From Phycisphaerales bacterium (lineage in GTDB: Bacteria > Planctomycetota > Phycisphaerae > Sedimentisphaerales > Anaerobacaceae), in assembly GCA_003141275.1 (NCBI GenBank), contig PLLM01000008.1:1-47221 (forward strand): a stretch of 47,221 nt of DNA. The letters run 5' to 3'. The number at the start of each line of letters is the position of its first letter. The stretch's first letter is position 1. Shown here piece by piece: positions 24,909 to 33,416 of this stretch. The position numbers were made by a program, and so were the translations under genes. The notes under the pieces are model-generated. The model was not told the origin of the DNA. It worked only from the letters and a program-made list of their open reading frames with translations, and did no database searches.

Positions 24909-26145
24909 AACTATTAATCGCCTTTGGGCTTGTAAAATGCCGGCTAAAAATCACAAAAACCGCAATAGCCGCAATCGCAGTCGTCCCGCCAAAAATAAAA
25001 GTGTAAACAGGCGATTTGTCCCATAAGAAACCCGCCACGATGCCGGCGGGCAAGGCAGCCAGACCCGTGATAGTAGAGTATGTTCCCAGAGCGGTCGCCC
25101 TCGAATCAGGTCCCGCCAGGTCAGATACAAGCGCCCTTTCGGCGCCGTCAACGGCAGCGAACACAACGCCGTAAAGAGCAAACAAAATAATGTAAAGCGG
25201 GAGCGAATTGCAAAACGCGAAACCAAACGACACAACCGCGAACAGTCCAAATCCGAAAATAAGAATCTTCTGCCTGCCAATCCTGTCCGAAACAACTCCA
25301 AGCGGGATAGACAGCGCACTGTAAAATATATTGAAAAGCACATATAAAAGAATCGGCGCGGTAGTCGCCCATTTGCCGGCGAATAAATGCTGCGCCCTCA
25401 AGACAAAAAACATATAACTGAAATTGCCGAGGGCGAAAATGGCAGCGACCATGATAAAAAGTTTCAGAGGCCTCGGCAGAATCGACAAGCTTATTTTCAA
25501 TTTCGCGTTTTGCCGGGGCGTTTCCGGCTCGCTGACAAATCGAAGCGGAACCAGCGAAGCAAGGCCTATCACCGCGGAAATAATTATTATGGCGCTGAAT
25601 CCAAGCCCCGTGAACTGCAAAAATAAAAACGCTACTCCCGCACCGAGAACAGCTCCGGCACTATCCATCCCACGGTGAATACCAAAACTTTTCCCCCGAT
25701 GAGTCGGGTCCACCGATTCGGCGATTATGGCATCGCGAGCGGCAGTCCGAAGCCCTTTACCGACCCGCTCCATTGAGCTGAAAACAACCGCTCCCCCGGC
25801 CGTTTTCGAAAGGCCGAGCAAAAGCTTGAATACCGAGGAAATACCGTAACCCGCGTAAACGAATATCTTCCGCTTGCCCGTTTTGTCCGACCAGTAGCCG
25901 CACAAGACCTTCAACAGGCCCGATATGCCGTCACGGATTCCGCCGACCAGACCGACAATCTGACCAGTCGCCCCCAACGATTCCAAAAACATCGGCAGTA
26001 TCGGCATTATCATTTCGCTGCTGAGGTCATTGAGGAAACTGACGATGCTGAGAATTATTACGTTGCGAAAACCGCCTTTTGGCTTGTCGGCCTGCGGTGA
26101 GCTTGCCTGCACTGAGTTTATCGAAGGTGTCGAATCCGCCCCCAT
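24907..26145 (-). CDS. MFS transporter
   Basis: 412-aa major facilitator with about twelve membrane segments. The first helix carries the motif NDLSSEMIMPILPMFLESLG, the loop between helices 2 and 3 has LCGYWSDKTGKRK (the MFS motif A, G-x-x-S-D-x-x-G-R-R/K), and the second half repeats it as VSDRIGRQKIL. GKGLRTAARDAIIAES is typical of a subgroup of uncharacterised planctomycete and proteobacterial MFS proteins. The substrate is unknown. The N-terminus (residues 7-14) is encoded by a degenerate copy of the dispersed repeat (26105-26127), so the true start may lie slightly inside, near the MIMPILP region. It overlaps nothing and runs 3 bp behind yjbQ in the same direction. Confidence 0.85.
   Translation of the reverse strand: MGADSTPSINSVQASSPQADKPKGGFRNVIILSIVSFLNDLSSEMIMPILPMFLESLGATGQIVGLVGGIRDGISGLLKVLCGYWSDKTGKRKIFVYAGYGISSVFKLLLGLSKTAGGAVVFSSMERVGKGLRTAARDAIIAESVDPTHRGKSFGIHRGMDSAGAVLGAGVAFLFLQFTGLGFSAIIIISAVIGLASLVPLRFVSEPETPRQNAKLKISLSILPRPLKLFIMVAAIFALGNFSYMFFVLRAQHLFAGKWATTAPILLYVLFNIFYSALSIPLGVVSDRIGRQKILIFGFGLFAVVSFGFAFCNSLPLYIILFALYGVVFAAVDGAERALVSDLAGPDSRATALGTYSTITGLAALPAGIVAGFLWDKSPVYTFIFGGTTAIAAIAVFVIFSRHFTSPKAINS
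26105..26127 (-). repeat. Dispersed repeat, degenerate copy 2, at the MFS gene 5' end
   Basis: On the minus strand it reads CCTTCGATAAACTCAGTGCA and continues to GGC. It differs from the intergenic copy near 41.6 kb by about three substitutions and lies within the first 15 codons of the MFS gene. Confidence 0.55.
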
Positions 26146-26148
26146 ATC

Positions 26149-26559
26149 TTATTCTCCACGCACCTGCACTATAAAATTCCTGCTGCGAGGCCCGTCAAAT
26201 TCGCAAAAGTATATCCCCTGCCATGTTCCAAGAGCCGGCTGGCCATCCTTTATCAAAACCGTTGCGCTGCAGCCAACAAGCGAACTTTTGCAGTGAGCAT
26301 CCGAATTGCCCTCGTCGTGCCGATAGCCCGCGCGAAGATGCGGAATCAATTCCTCAAGCGTCAGCAGAATATCGTGGGTAACGGACGGGTCCGCGTTTTC
26401 GTTTATTGTTATGCCAGCCGTCGTATGGGGACAATATATTATCGCATCACCTTCTTTAACGCCGGATTTACTAACCGCCGAAGCGACTTCGCTTGTTATA
26501 TCAACAAACTCGCAGTGGTTCCTCGTGCTTATGTGAAAATCTTTGGTGACGATTTTCAT
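26149..26559 (-). CDS. yjbQ: YjbQ family (UPF0047) protein
   Basis: 136-aa small enzyme-like protein of the YjbQ/UPF0047 family, usually 130-140 aa. The conserved core is CPHTTAGITINENADPSVTHDI, cited in two parts (HTTAGITINEN, DPSVTHDI), then HDEGNSDAHCKSSLVG and ALGTWQGIYFCEFDGPR. The histidines in these motifs form a probable metal site. E. coli YjbQ has weak thiamine phosphate synthase activity but the physiological role is unclear, and nothing here points to thiamine. It sits 3 bp upstream of the MFS gene on the minus strand and 38 bp after the transglutaminase-like gene. Confidence 0.92.
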   Translation of the reverse strand: MKIVTKDFHISTRNHCEFVDITSEVASAVSKSGVKEGDAIIYCPHTTAGITINENADPSVTHDILLTLEELIPHLRAGYRHDEGNSDAHCKSSLVGCSATVLIKDGQPALGTWQGIYFCEFDGPRSRNFIVQVRGE

Positions 26560-26597
26560 CGTTCTTTTTCCTTCAAATAGTTATGCGTCCCTATGCC

Positions 26598-27682
26598 CTA
26601 CCGTGTCGTTATCGGCTGACACTGCACATCCCACTTGCTATCAACTCGATGGTCTTTACTGAAATCTCCATCACCGTACCACTTGAGTAATAGATTCTGG
26701 GCCCAGCCATGGCGAAACCCCCTGGCCGGCTCGATGTCGGTGTCAATATGAAATGCTATATGCTTGCCGTCGTTGCTGCCAAAAAAAACGTCCAAGTCCT
26801 TTGGCTTAAACTGAATTGTTCTTGTTATATCAACCGGCACCCAGCCGGACTTCTCAACAAAGAACTCAGCAATAACGTGAGCCTGCTTTGATTCATCAGT
26901 TTCTGAACTTGCCCAGCGGCCAAACAACGTCCGTGCCGGAACGTCGTTGGCACGCATCACAGCCACAAAAAGCAGCGAAAAACCGCCACAGTCGGTGGAA
27001 AGCGATTTGCACACACGCGAAGGCCGGCGTGCCTCGTAATTTGACGTATCGCCGCCATACTTTCCATTCCTGGTAAGATATCTGAATACTCTGTGGGCAA
27101 ATTTCGCCACACCTTCATTCCCCTGTCGCTTCAGACCCTGTTTGTCCATCCACTGCAAAAACTCAGGGTTATTGTAGTCCATCGTCGTGGAAACCATAAG
27201 ATACCGGCGCCGTTCGTCTTCCGTAAGTTCCGGCACTGGCTCCGGCGACTTGCCCTGTTTCAGAGTGCGGGCGTAAAGAATTCCTTCATACTCAAGCCGA
27301 AAAGGAATACCCGACTTGAGAGATAGCTCATTTGAGTCGATGCGCAGTTCTATCATCTGCCGTTTACTCGTGCTCTTCTCGACAATTTTTTCTGCTTTCA
27401 GTTTGTCGTTCCCCGAAACCATCAAATTCGTCGATACCTTCCTTGCCCGGGAAGCTCGGGCAGCACTGGTGCAAACACATACAAATTGCCATTACCAATA
27501 TTAGGATTGACCCACTTTTCTGTCAAAGTCGCCTTGAACGACCTGACCGACACAGCTTCGACATAGAACATCCCGTCTCGCAGCAAACCGATTTTCTGCG
27601 CATCAGCATAACTCGGTAATGCCCGGACAAGCAGGGGTAATCCAACAAATAGAAACAACAATAATGCTCGTCTCATTATCAT
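26598..27682 (-). pseudogene. Secreted transglutaminase-like protein, single frameshift
   Basis: Two adjacent frames encode one protein. The first (27682 to 27422, 86 codons) gives a signal peptide (RRALLLFLFVGLPLLVRA) and a domain ending LYVFAPVLPELPGQG. It then shifts into RYRRI and a stop. The second begins within it and continues VSTNLMVSGNDKLKAEKI, the natural continuation. One lost base in the GGAAGG run near 27438 explains it. The C-terminal part is a transglutaminase/protease-like domain with the triad Cys in STDCGGFSLLFVAVMR, His in QAHVIAEFF and Asp in WVPVDIT. The family covers peptidases and isopeptidases, so the substrate is unknown. The frameshift is either real or a sequencing error. 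Confidence 0.72.
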
Positions 27683-27685
27683 TAT

Positions 27686-29524
27686 CTACATCTGCTCGAT
27701 GACTTCGATACCCAAAAGGTTATGCAGGCCGTGCTCGATTGTCTTCGCGGTCAAATCGCAAAGCAATAGGCGCGTTGGCCGTTTATCAGATGATGCGTCG
27801 AGAACCGGACAATCATTATAAAAGCTGCTGAACTTCTGCGCAAGGTCATAAAGATACGCCGTAAGATAATTAGGCCTGTAATCACCCGCCGAGGAGCTAA
27901 CCGCCTCGCCATATCGAATCAAATGCTTCGCCAAATCCAACTCACTCGGCTCGGTTAGTGAAATTGACTGCGACTGAGCAATTTCTTTATCAACCTCAAT
28001 CCCTTTATCCCGCCCCTTGCGTTGAATCGACCGTACTCTGGCATACGCATACTGCATATATGGCGCGGTGTTGCCCTCCATCGCCAGCATCTTGTCGAAA
28101 CTGAAGATATAATCGCTCGTCCGGTTATTAGTATAATCCGCGTATTTCACCGCGCCGATACCCACCGCGTTGGCGATTTTTTTCTTCTCATCTTCGGACA
28201 AACCGGGGTTTTTCTCTTCGACGACCTTCCTCGCTCGTTCGACGGCCTCATCCAAAAGCTCTTTGAGCTTCACGTTCTCGCCGGACCGCGTCTTTAAGGG
28301 CTTGCCATCCTCGCCAAGCACCGAACCAAAAGTAACATGAACTAATTCGGTCTGGGGCTTTACCCAGCCGGCCATTCTCGCGACCGCAAAGACCATTTCA
28401 AAATGCAAACCCTGACGGGCATCGGTAACATAAATTATTTTGTCCGCCTTCAGCTCCCCTACCCTGTATCGAATCGCCGCCAAATCCGTCGTCGCATACA
28501 AATACGCACCATCGCTTTTCTGCACAATCACCGGCAGCGGCTTACCTTCTTTATCCTTAAACCCCTCGGGGAAAACACACACCGCCCCTTCCGACTCCAC
28601 CGCCAGCCCCTTTTTCTTCAACTCCGCGACAACACCCGGCAACTTGGGATTATAAAAACTTTCCCCGCGAATATCAGATTCCGTTAGAAGAACCCCAAGC
28701 CGTTCATAAATTTCTTTGGATTCTGATAAAGATAAGGATACTATCTTTTCCCAGTAGCGTTTTGCTTGCTCATCACCATTTTGAAGCTGAACAACCCAAT
28801 ACCTTGACACGTCTGCAAATGATTTATCGGTTTTATTTCGCTCTTGTGCCTTTCGATATAATTCTTCTGTGTCTCGAAGCGATGACAAATCATATTCTGT
28901 TTTGGTAGATAAACCTGTCGCCTTCATAGCAGCATCTATATATACCACGTTTACAAGGTAATTAATCAGCATACCGAATTGCGTTCCCCAGTCGCCGATG
29001 TGGTTTTGGCGGATGACCTTGTGTCCTTGGAGTTCCAGCAGCCGGCAGATACAGTCGCCTATTATTGTGCTGCGGAGATGCCCCACGTGCATTTGCTTGG
29101 CGATATTAGGGCCTGAAAAATCGACGACGACTGTTTTGGGCTTTTCGGCCTTTTCCAAACCGAGTCGGTCAGCGTCTTTGCTGATTTGCAAAAGATTCGC
29201 CGCGATAAGTTCGGGTTTCAATCGAAGATTTATAAAGCCGGGACCTGCTATTTCTGGCGATTCGCAGATGTCGCTGAGCTTGTCCGCCGTGGCGGAATTA
29301 AGTTTAGCCACGATTTGTTCGGCTAACTTTCGAGGATTGGTCTTGAGTTGTTTGGCCAGAGGCATTACACCATTAACCTGGTAATCGCCGAACCTCGCAT
29401 CCGTCGCTGGCCTGACAAGAGCGGGGCATCCTGCCTGCCCTGAGCATTGTCGAAGGGCCTGGCCGGAGACCTCGCCCATCACTTCGCTGATTCTCGCTTC
29501 GAGTATATTAAGAACGGACTGCAT
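27686..29524 (-). CDS. argS: Arginyl-tRNA synthetase
   Basis: Class I synthetase that charges tRNA-Arg. I prefer the start at 29524 (MQSVLNILEARI), giving about 612 aa. The longer frame to 29620 is made of low-complexity repeat sequence. ArgS features: N-terminal RPATDARFGDYQVN, the HIGH-type motif MHVGHLRSTIIGD near residue 145, GDWGTQFGMLI, YVTDARQGLHFEMVFAVAR, the KMSKS-equivalent KTRSGENVKL, and the C-terminal anticodon-binding domain with SFYNDCPVL. Residues 23-31 (ALRQCSGQA) are encoded by an in-frame copy of the dispersed repeat at 29433-29457, placed between GEVSG and the CPALVRPATD segment. It is cytoplasmic and essential, so this loop insertion must be tolerated. Confidence 0.93.
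   Translation of the reverse strand: MQSVLNILEARISEVMGEVSGQALRQCSGQAGCPALVRPATDARFGDYQVNGVMPLAKQLKTNPRKLAEQIVAKLNSATADKLSDICESPEIAGPGFINLRLKPELIAANLLQISKDADRLGLEKAEKPKTVVVDFSGPNIAKQMHVGHLRSTIIGDCICRLLELQGHKVIRQNHIGDWGTQFGMLINYLVNVVYIDAAMKATGLSTKTEYDLSSLRDTEELYRKAQERNKTDKSFADVSRYWVVQLQNGDEQAKRYWEKIVSLSLSESKEIYERLGVLLTESDIRGESFYNPKLPGVVAELKKKGLAVESEGAVCVFPEGFKDKEGKPLPVIVQKSDGAYLYATTDLAAIRYRVGELKADKIIYVTDARQGLHFEMVFAVARMAGWVKPQTELVHVTFGSVLGEDGKPLKTRSGENVKLKELLDEAVERARKVVEEKNPGLSEDEKKKIANAVGIGAVKYADYTNNRTSDYIFSFDKMLAMEGNTAPYMQYAYARVRSIQRKGRDKGIEVDKEIAQSQSISLTEPSELDLAKHLIRYGEAVSSSAGDYRPNYLTAYLYDLAQKFSSFYNDCPVLDASSDKRPTRLLLCDLTAKTIEHGLHNLLGIEVIEQM
29433..29457 (-). repeat. Dispersed 25-bp repeat, copy 3, inside argS
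   Basis: On the minus strand it reads CCCTTCGACAATGCTCAGGG followed by CAGGC. It matches the araB copy except for three bases in the middle and is in frame, adding about nine residues to the N-terminal domain of ArgRS. Confidence 0.7.
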
Positions 29525-29616
29525 CCCTACCGACCCGCAAAATTCTAAATTCTTAATTCTAACTTCTAAATTTTTAATTATACTTCTCTGTGCTCTCTGT
29601 GTCCTCTTGCCAGTTG

Positions 29617-29633
29617 GCATCCCTTACGGGAGT
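29617..29633 (+). repeat. Short repeat shared with 36329-36345
   Basis: GCATCCCTTACGGGAGT, identical to the copy at 36329-36345. It lies between rsfS and argS, inside the A/T-rich low-complexity stretch that gives argS its implausible N-terminal extension. Confidence 0.6.
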
Positions 29634-29660
29634 GGCTAACAATCTCTTTATCCTCTGTGG

Positions 29661-29987
29661 CTAAATCTTGACTCTTTTCGCGTCGCCCCAGAGCATTTCA
29701 AGGTCGTAGTAGCCGCGGGACTGCCTATCGAAGACGTGGACGACAACATCGACAAAATCGAGAAGGACCCAGTTGCCCCGCTCGTAGCCCGCCCTGCCGA
29801 AAACCGGAAACCCCTTCGGCTTGGCATACTCGGCTATCTCGTCGGCCACGCTTCGCATCTGCCTGTCGCTTGTGCCCGTGGCGATAACAAAGTAGTCCGT
29901 AATGTCAGTTACTTTCCGCAGGTCGAGCACAACGACGTCGGAGCAATGTCGCTCGCCCGCTAATTTCGCCGCGGCAACCGCCAACAC
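29661..29987 (-). CDS. rsfS: Ribosome silencing factor RsfS
   Basis: 108-aa protein that binds ribosomal protein L14 and blocks subunit joining under starvation. The family's core is all visible: VVVLDLRKVTDITDYFVIATGTSDRQM, given here in parts, ADEIAEYAKPKGFP, GYERGNWVLLDFVDVVVHVF and the end RGYYDLEMLWGDAKRV. The first codon is GTG at 29987 with AAGG 5 nt upstream. A rare ATT further upstream would add about nine residues. It is alone between argS (136 bp downstream) and a divergent membrane protein gene. Confidence 0.92.
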   Translation of the reverse strand: MLAVAAAKLAGERHCSDVVVLDLRKVTDITDYFVIATGTSDRQMRSVADEIAEYAKPKGFPVFGRAGYERGNWVLLDFVDVVVHVFDRQSRGYYDLEMLWGDAKRVKI

Positions 29988-30143
29988 CTTCGCCTTACTA
30001 TTTATTTTTCTAATCGAGTCACCTTCCTGAAAATATCAATAAACGTCCACGATAATACAGCCACCCGCCCCATAAGTCAATTGTCTCGGGTTTCCCCTCG
30101 CCCATTGACCACAACCGCAAGCCTGGTTAAAATCCCAAACCAG

Positions 30144-30743
30144 ATGACTAACAAAATCCGCCCCATACATATTGTCCTGTTCATCATCAATATCTGCCTC
30201 GTGGCTGGCTTCGGCTATTCATTCCTGCTTCGCAAAAATTACGAATTCATCATTTACGTAGGCGTCATCGCGTTGTTTCTCGTCCTCGTCGGCCTGACGT
30301 TTTTCAGGGTCGCCTATTCCATTCCTACTCTCTTGGGCCTGACAATCTGGTCTCTTATGCACATGGCGGGAGGCGGGGTATTTATAAATGATGTCCGTCT
30401 TTACGATATAATTCTGATTCCGCTTTCGCAAACTTACCCAATCCTGCGATATGACCAGGTCGTTCACTTATTCGGCTTCGCTGTGGCCACGCTGGCGATG
30501 TTCGACCTGCTGCGCCCCCTGCTCAAAGAAAACCTTCAGCATTTCGTGGCGCTATCGGTAGTGGTCATAATGGCGGGCCTTGGTGTAGGCGCATTTAATG
30601 AAATCGTCGAAGCGCTCGTCGCAGCGGCTCTCCCGCAGTCAGGCGTAGGCGGCTACGTCAATACCGCCCTCGACCTCATCTCCGATTTTCTGGGCGCTAT
30701 CCTCGCTTTTGTTTTTATAAAGTTGCGGTATCTCAAGTATTGA
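30144..30743 (+). CDS. YjdF-like (DUF2238) membrane protein
   Basis: 199 aa with about six membrane helices. I choose the ATG at 30144 (MTNKIRPIHIV), not 30081, which would add a poorly composed leader. The family look is helix pairs followed by LIWSLMHMAGGG-like and DVRLYDIILIPL segments, then YDQVVHLFGFAVATLAMFDLL and NTALDLISDFLGAILAFVFI. The GG and the Asp/His in DQVVH are the conserved polar positions of the DUF2238 (YjdF) group. Function is unknown. It has no obvious operon partner; the next gene follows 51 bp later in the same direction. Confidence 0.6.
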   Translation: MTNKIRPIHIVLFIINICLVAGFGYSFLLRKNYEFIIYVGVIALFLVLVGLTFFRVAYSIPTLLGLTIWSLMHMAGGGVFINDVRLYDIILIPLSQTYPILRYDQVVHLFGFAVATLAMFDLLRPLLKENLQHFVALSVVVIMAGLGVGAFNEIVEALVAAALPQSGVGGYVNTALDLISDFLGAILAFVFIKLRYLKY

Positions 30744-30794
30744 AAAATAATGGTTTTTATAGTATATTAAACTCACAAGATAAAGGGCTTCATT

Positions 30795-31055
30795 ATGCCG
30801 GAGATATGTAGATTTCTCGGAATTGTGGTTGCAATGTATTTTAAGGAGCACTCTCCGCCACATTTTCATGCCAAATATGGCGAGTATCGTGCAAGTTTTT
30901 CAATCGAAGAGCTTAAAATTATTCAGGGAAATATGCCCAAACGGGTGGTTTCCCTTATTCTCGAATGGGCGTTTGAACATAGGGCGGAACTTATGGAAAA
31001 CTGGGAGCTTGCCAAACGCAAAGAACAACTTAAAAGTATCGAGCCATTGGTTTAG
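30795..31055 (+). CDS. DUF4160 family protein
   Basis: 86-aa protein of the DUF4160 family. It has MPEICRFLGIVVAMYFKEHSPPHFHAKYGEY, recognisable by the HSPPHFHAKYG core, an aromatic-rich start and the end WELAKRKEQLKSIEPL. The histidines are the conserved feature. The gene is paired with the DUF2442 gene 8 bp downstream. Such pairs occur widely in bacterial accessory regions and look like small two-gene modules, possibly toxin-antitoxin-like, but activity has not, to my knowledge, been established. Two small adjacent genes, one possibly basic and one acidic, fit that picture without proving it. The promoter is not clear. Confidence 0.85.
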   Translation: MPEICRFLGIVVAMYFKEHSPPHFHAKYGEYRASFSIEELKIIQGNMPKRVVSLILEWAFEHRAELMENWELAKRKEQLKSIEPLV

Positions 31056-31063
31056 GTTTTATT

Positions 31064-31300
31064 ATGCATTACGTTACAAATGTAGATTATTTAAGCGGTT
31101 ACAAACTCAAGCTCAGGTTTGAAGACAATTCCGTTAAGGTTGTGGATTTAGAGCCGCATTTGGATGGCTCGATTTTCGAACCGTTAAAAAACCCTGATTA
31201 TTTCCGCAAGGTTACAGTTAACCCCGACATAGATACAATTGTCTGGCCGAACAACGCCGACTTCGCCCCCGAATTTCTTTACGAAATCGGACAAGAGTAA
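31064..31300 (+). CDS. DUF2442 family protein
   Basis: 78-aa acidic protein of the DUF2442 family. It has VTNVDYLSGYKLKLRFEDNSVKVVDL, the FEPLKNPDYFRKVTVN turn, and the family's hallmark TIVWPNNADFAPEFLYE near the C-terminus. It starts 8 bp after the DUF4160 stop, so translation is probably coupled. DUF2442 proteins are commonly found beside DUF4160 or other small genes and are suspected antitoxin or DNA-binding partners, but this is not demonstrated here. A hairpin at 31307-31323 separates it from the convergent argJ gene. Confidence 0.85.
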   Translation: MHYVTNVDYLSGYKLKLRFEDNSVKVVDLEPHLDGSIFEPLKNPDYFRKVTVNPDIDTIVWPNNADFAPEFLYEIGQE

Positions 31301-31306
31301 TTGTAG

Positions 31307-31323
31307 GGTGGGCTGTGCCCACC
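31307..31323. terminator. Hairpin between convergent genes
   Basis: GGTGGGC (31307-31313) pairs with GCCCACC (31317-31323) around TGT. It lies between the DUF2442 stop (31300) and the argJ stop (31334) and could end both transcripts, although neither side has a strong U-tract. Confidence 0.5.
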
Positions 31324-31333
31324 AAATTAACTT

Positions 31334-32542
31334 TTATGTATGATAGTCAGCGTTGATTGTTACATATCCTTTGCTCAAATCGCAGCCGACGCAAAAATCG
31401 CTGTATTTGCCAACGCCCAAATCAACCGTTATCGTGTGGCTGACCTGTGAAACAATTTTGCTCGCCTTTTTGCGGTCGAAATTCGTCGGTGCGCCGTTTT
31501 TGAACACCGCTAAATCGTCAAGTTTGCAGGATACCTTTTGCGGATTCAGTTTAACGCCCGATGAGCCGACGGCGCATATTATTCTGCCCCAGTTGGGGTC
31601 TCCGCCGTGAACTGCGCATTTCACCAAATCATAATCCGCGACCGCTCTTGCCGCTTTTGCCGCGTCCGCCCGGCTTGCCGCGCCTGTGACAACCACCTTA
31701 AATATCCGCGTCGCCCCCTCCGCATCGAGAGCCATCTGCCGGGCTAAATCCTGACACAGGTCTATCAGCGCAGCCGAGAATTTTTTGTAAGAAGAATCCT
31801 GGTTCGTTATCAGCTTATTTCCCGCCAGACCCGACGCGAGAATTATCGCCGTATCATTGGTGCTTTGATGACCATCGACGGTTAATTTATTCAGCGAATC
31901 ACCTATCGCCGCCTTGAGCGCCTTTGCCAATAACGGCTTTGCAATCGCGGCATCGGTCGTGATAAAGCACAAGGTCGTCGCCATATTCGGCCCAATCATC
32001 CCCGCGCCTTTGGTCGTCCCGGCGATTACGATTTTATTGCCCGATATCTCAATCCGCCGACAAGCCATCTTAGGTCTAATATCCGTTGTCATTATCGCTT
32101 TGGTGAAATTCACTCCGGCTGTCGCGGAATCCGATAACTCCCCTATCGCGTCTTCGATACCCGCGGTAACGTTTCCCATCGGCAAATGCTCGCCGATGAT
32201 TCCCGTCGAGGCAACTAAAACCTCGTGCGGGTCAACCACAAGATAATTCGCTGTTTCTGCGCACATTCGGACAGCGTTGTTGATTCCCTTTTCACCCGTG
32301 CAGGCGTTTGCGTTGCCTGAATTGACAACCACCGCGTAAATCGTATCGCTTTTGACGTGCTTTCTGCTGATTTGTACCGCCGCCGAGATGATTTTATTCG
32401 TCGTAAACATCGCCGCCGCCTTGGCGCCGGCCGGGCAGACAATCAATCCCAAATCGTGCTTACCCGACTTTTTTATCCCGCACTTCACCCCAGAAGCCAA
32501 AAATCCCTTCGGAGCGGTTACCGTATTATCAGCGCTCATCAT
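31334..32542 (-). CDS. argJ: ArgJ, ornithine acetyltransferase
   Basis: 402-aa enzyme that moves the acetyl group from N-acetylornithine to glutamate in the cyclic arginine pathway; some forms also use acetyl-CoA. ArgJ features: KKSGKHDLGLIVCPAGAKAAAMFTTN, cited by its ends, VVVNSGNANACTG, GIIGEHLPMG, and GAGMIGPNMATTLCFITTDA, in which the chain cleaves itself before the Thr of the AT bond to give two subunits. VDGHQSTNDTAI and DPNWGRIICAVG also fit. AGGTG lies about 6 nt upstream. The run of nitrilase, DUF2971 and argC genes upstream in the same direction suggests a partial arginine operon. Whether it is mono- or bifunctional cannot be read. Confidence 0.93.
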   Translation of the reverse strand: MMSADNTVTAPKGFLASGVKCGIKKSGKHDLGLIVCPAGAKAAAMFTTNKIISAAVQISRKHVKSDTIYAVVVNSGNANACTGEKGINNAVRMCAETANYLVVDPHEVLVASTGIIGEHLPMGNVTAGIEDAIGELSDSATAGVNFTKAIMTTDIRPKMACRRIEISGNKIVIAGTTKGAGMIGPNMATTLCFITTDAAIAKPLLAKALKAAIGDSLNKLTVDGHQSTNDTAIILASGLAGNKLITNQDSSYKKFSAALIDLCQDLARQMALDAEGATRIFKVVVTGAASRADAAKAARAVADYDLVKCAVHGGDPNWGRIICAVGSSGVKLNPQKVSCKLDDLAVFKNGAPTNFDRKKASKIVSQVSHTITVDLGVGKYSDFCVGCDLSKGYVTINADYHT

Positions 32543-32572
32543 TCACACCTCATAATTATCTCGTTGTTTGTC

Positions 32573-33403
32573 CTATCCGTTGCTAAGTTTGCCTGCGATG
32601 GCGATTTCGCGAAAACCCGCCATCGGGTCGTAAAATTTCTTACTCAAATCAACGGCGTTTACCATAACACCCGCTTTATTCTGCTTCAACTGCCCCGCAA
32701 TCACCCCATCCGGCTGTATAAAACTCGACGGATACGGCGAATAATAGCCCGACGCGTTCGACATACTCACCCAGAAATGGTTCGTCGCCGCGTGGGCCTG
32801 CATCGTCTGCCTCATAATATGTGTATGCACGCTTGGGCCTTTTTGCCGGGCGTTATAAAACGATTGAAATACACAATTGACCCCCTGCTTATACAATGCT
32901 CTGTATAATTCCGGGAAACGCAAATCGAAGCAAATCAACAGCGAACACTTTACGTCATTGATTGTGAAAAAGACAAAGCGATTGCCGGTCTTAAAACGCC
33001 GCAACTCCCCTGCCGTGCAAAACCGCTTGTCGTATCGGTCCGCGATTTTGCCGTTAGAACCAATCAAATACAGGCAGTTGCTTATCTTGCCGGGACCACC
33101 CAACCGATATACACTGCCCAGCGCCACCCACAGTTTCAATTTCCCCGCTAAGGCCGTTATCTTAGCCGTTTCCTTTTCGAGAGTATCCCAGTCAAAGCCG
33201 TCGAAATTCGGAAAATCAAAACCGATATAGCCGCTCAATGCGCACTCAGGAAAATGCGTAATCTCCGCACCTCCCCTTTTGGCCTTTTGCATCTGGGCAC
33301 AAATCTGCTGCGCGTTCCGCGCAATCGAATCGCTCACAGCAAACTGACACGTCGCAATTTTTAGTAACTTAGTATGACTATTACACATAAGAACATACTT
33401 CAT
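32573..33403 (-). CDS. Nitrilase/carbon-nitrogen hydrolase family protein
   Basis: 276-aa amidase-type enzyme of the nitrilase superfamily. The catalytic triad motifs are present: Glu in THFPECALSGYIGF, Lys in YDKRFCTAGE and Cys in LLICFDLRFPELYR. The family makes ammonia or amides from C-N bonds, for example omega-amidases, N-carbamoylputrescine amidases and agmatine-related enzymes. Placed between argC and argJ, it may act on an arginine- or polyamine-pathway amide, but specificity cannot be assigned. Length is normal for the family (about 270-300 aa). It precedes argJ by 30 bp. Confidence 0.85.
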   Translation of the reverse strand: MKYVLMCNSHTKLLKIATCQFAVSDSIARNAQQICAQMQKAKRGGAEITHFPECALSGYIGFDFPNFDGFDWDTLEKETAKITALAGKLKLWVALGSVYRLGGPGKISNCLYLIGSNGKIADRYDKRFCTAGELRRFKTGNRFVFFTINDVKCSLLICFDLRFPELYRALYKQGVNCVFQSFYNARQKGPSVHTHIMRQTMQAHAATNHFWVSMSNASGYYSPYPSSFIQPDGVIAGQLKQNKAGVMVNAVDLSKKFYDPMAGFREIAIAGKLSNG

Positions 33404-33416
33404 CCTTCAAGAATTA

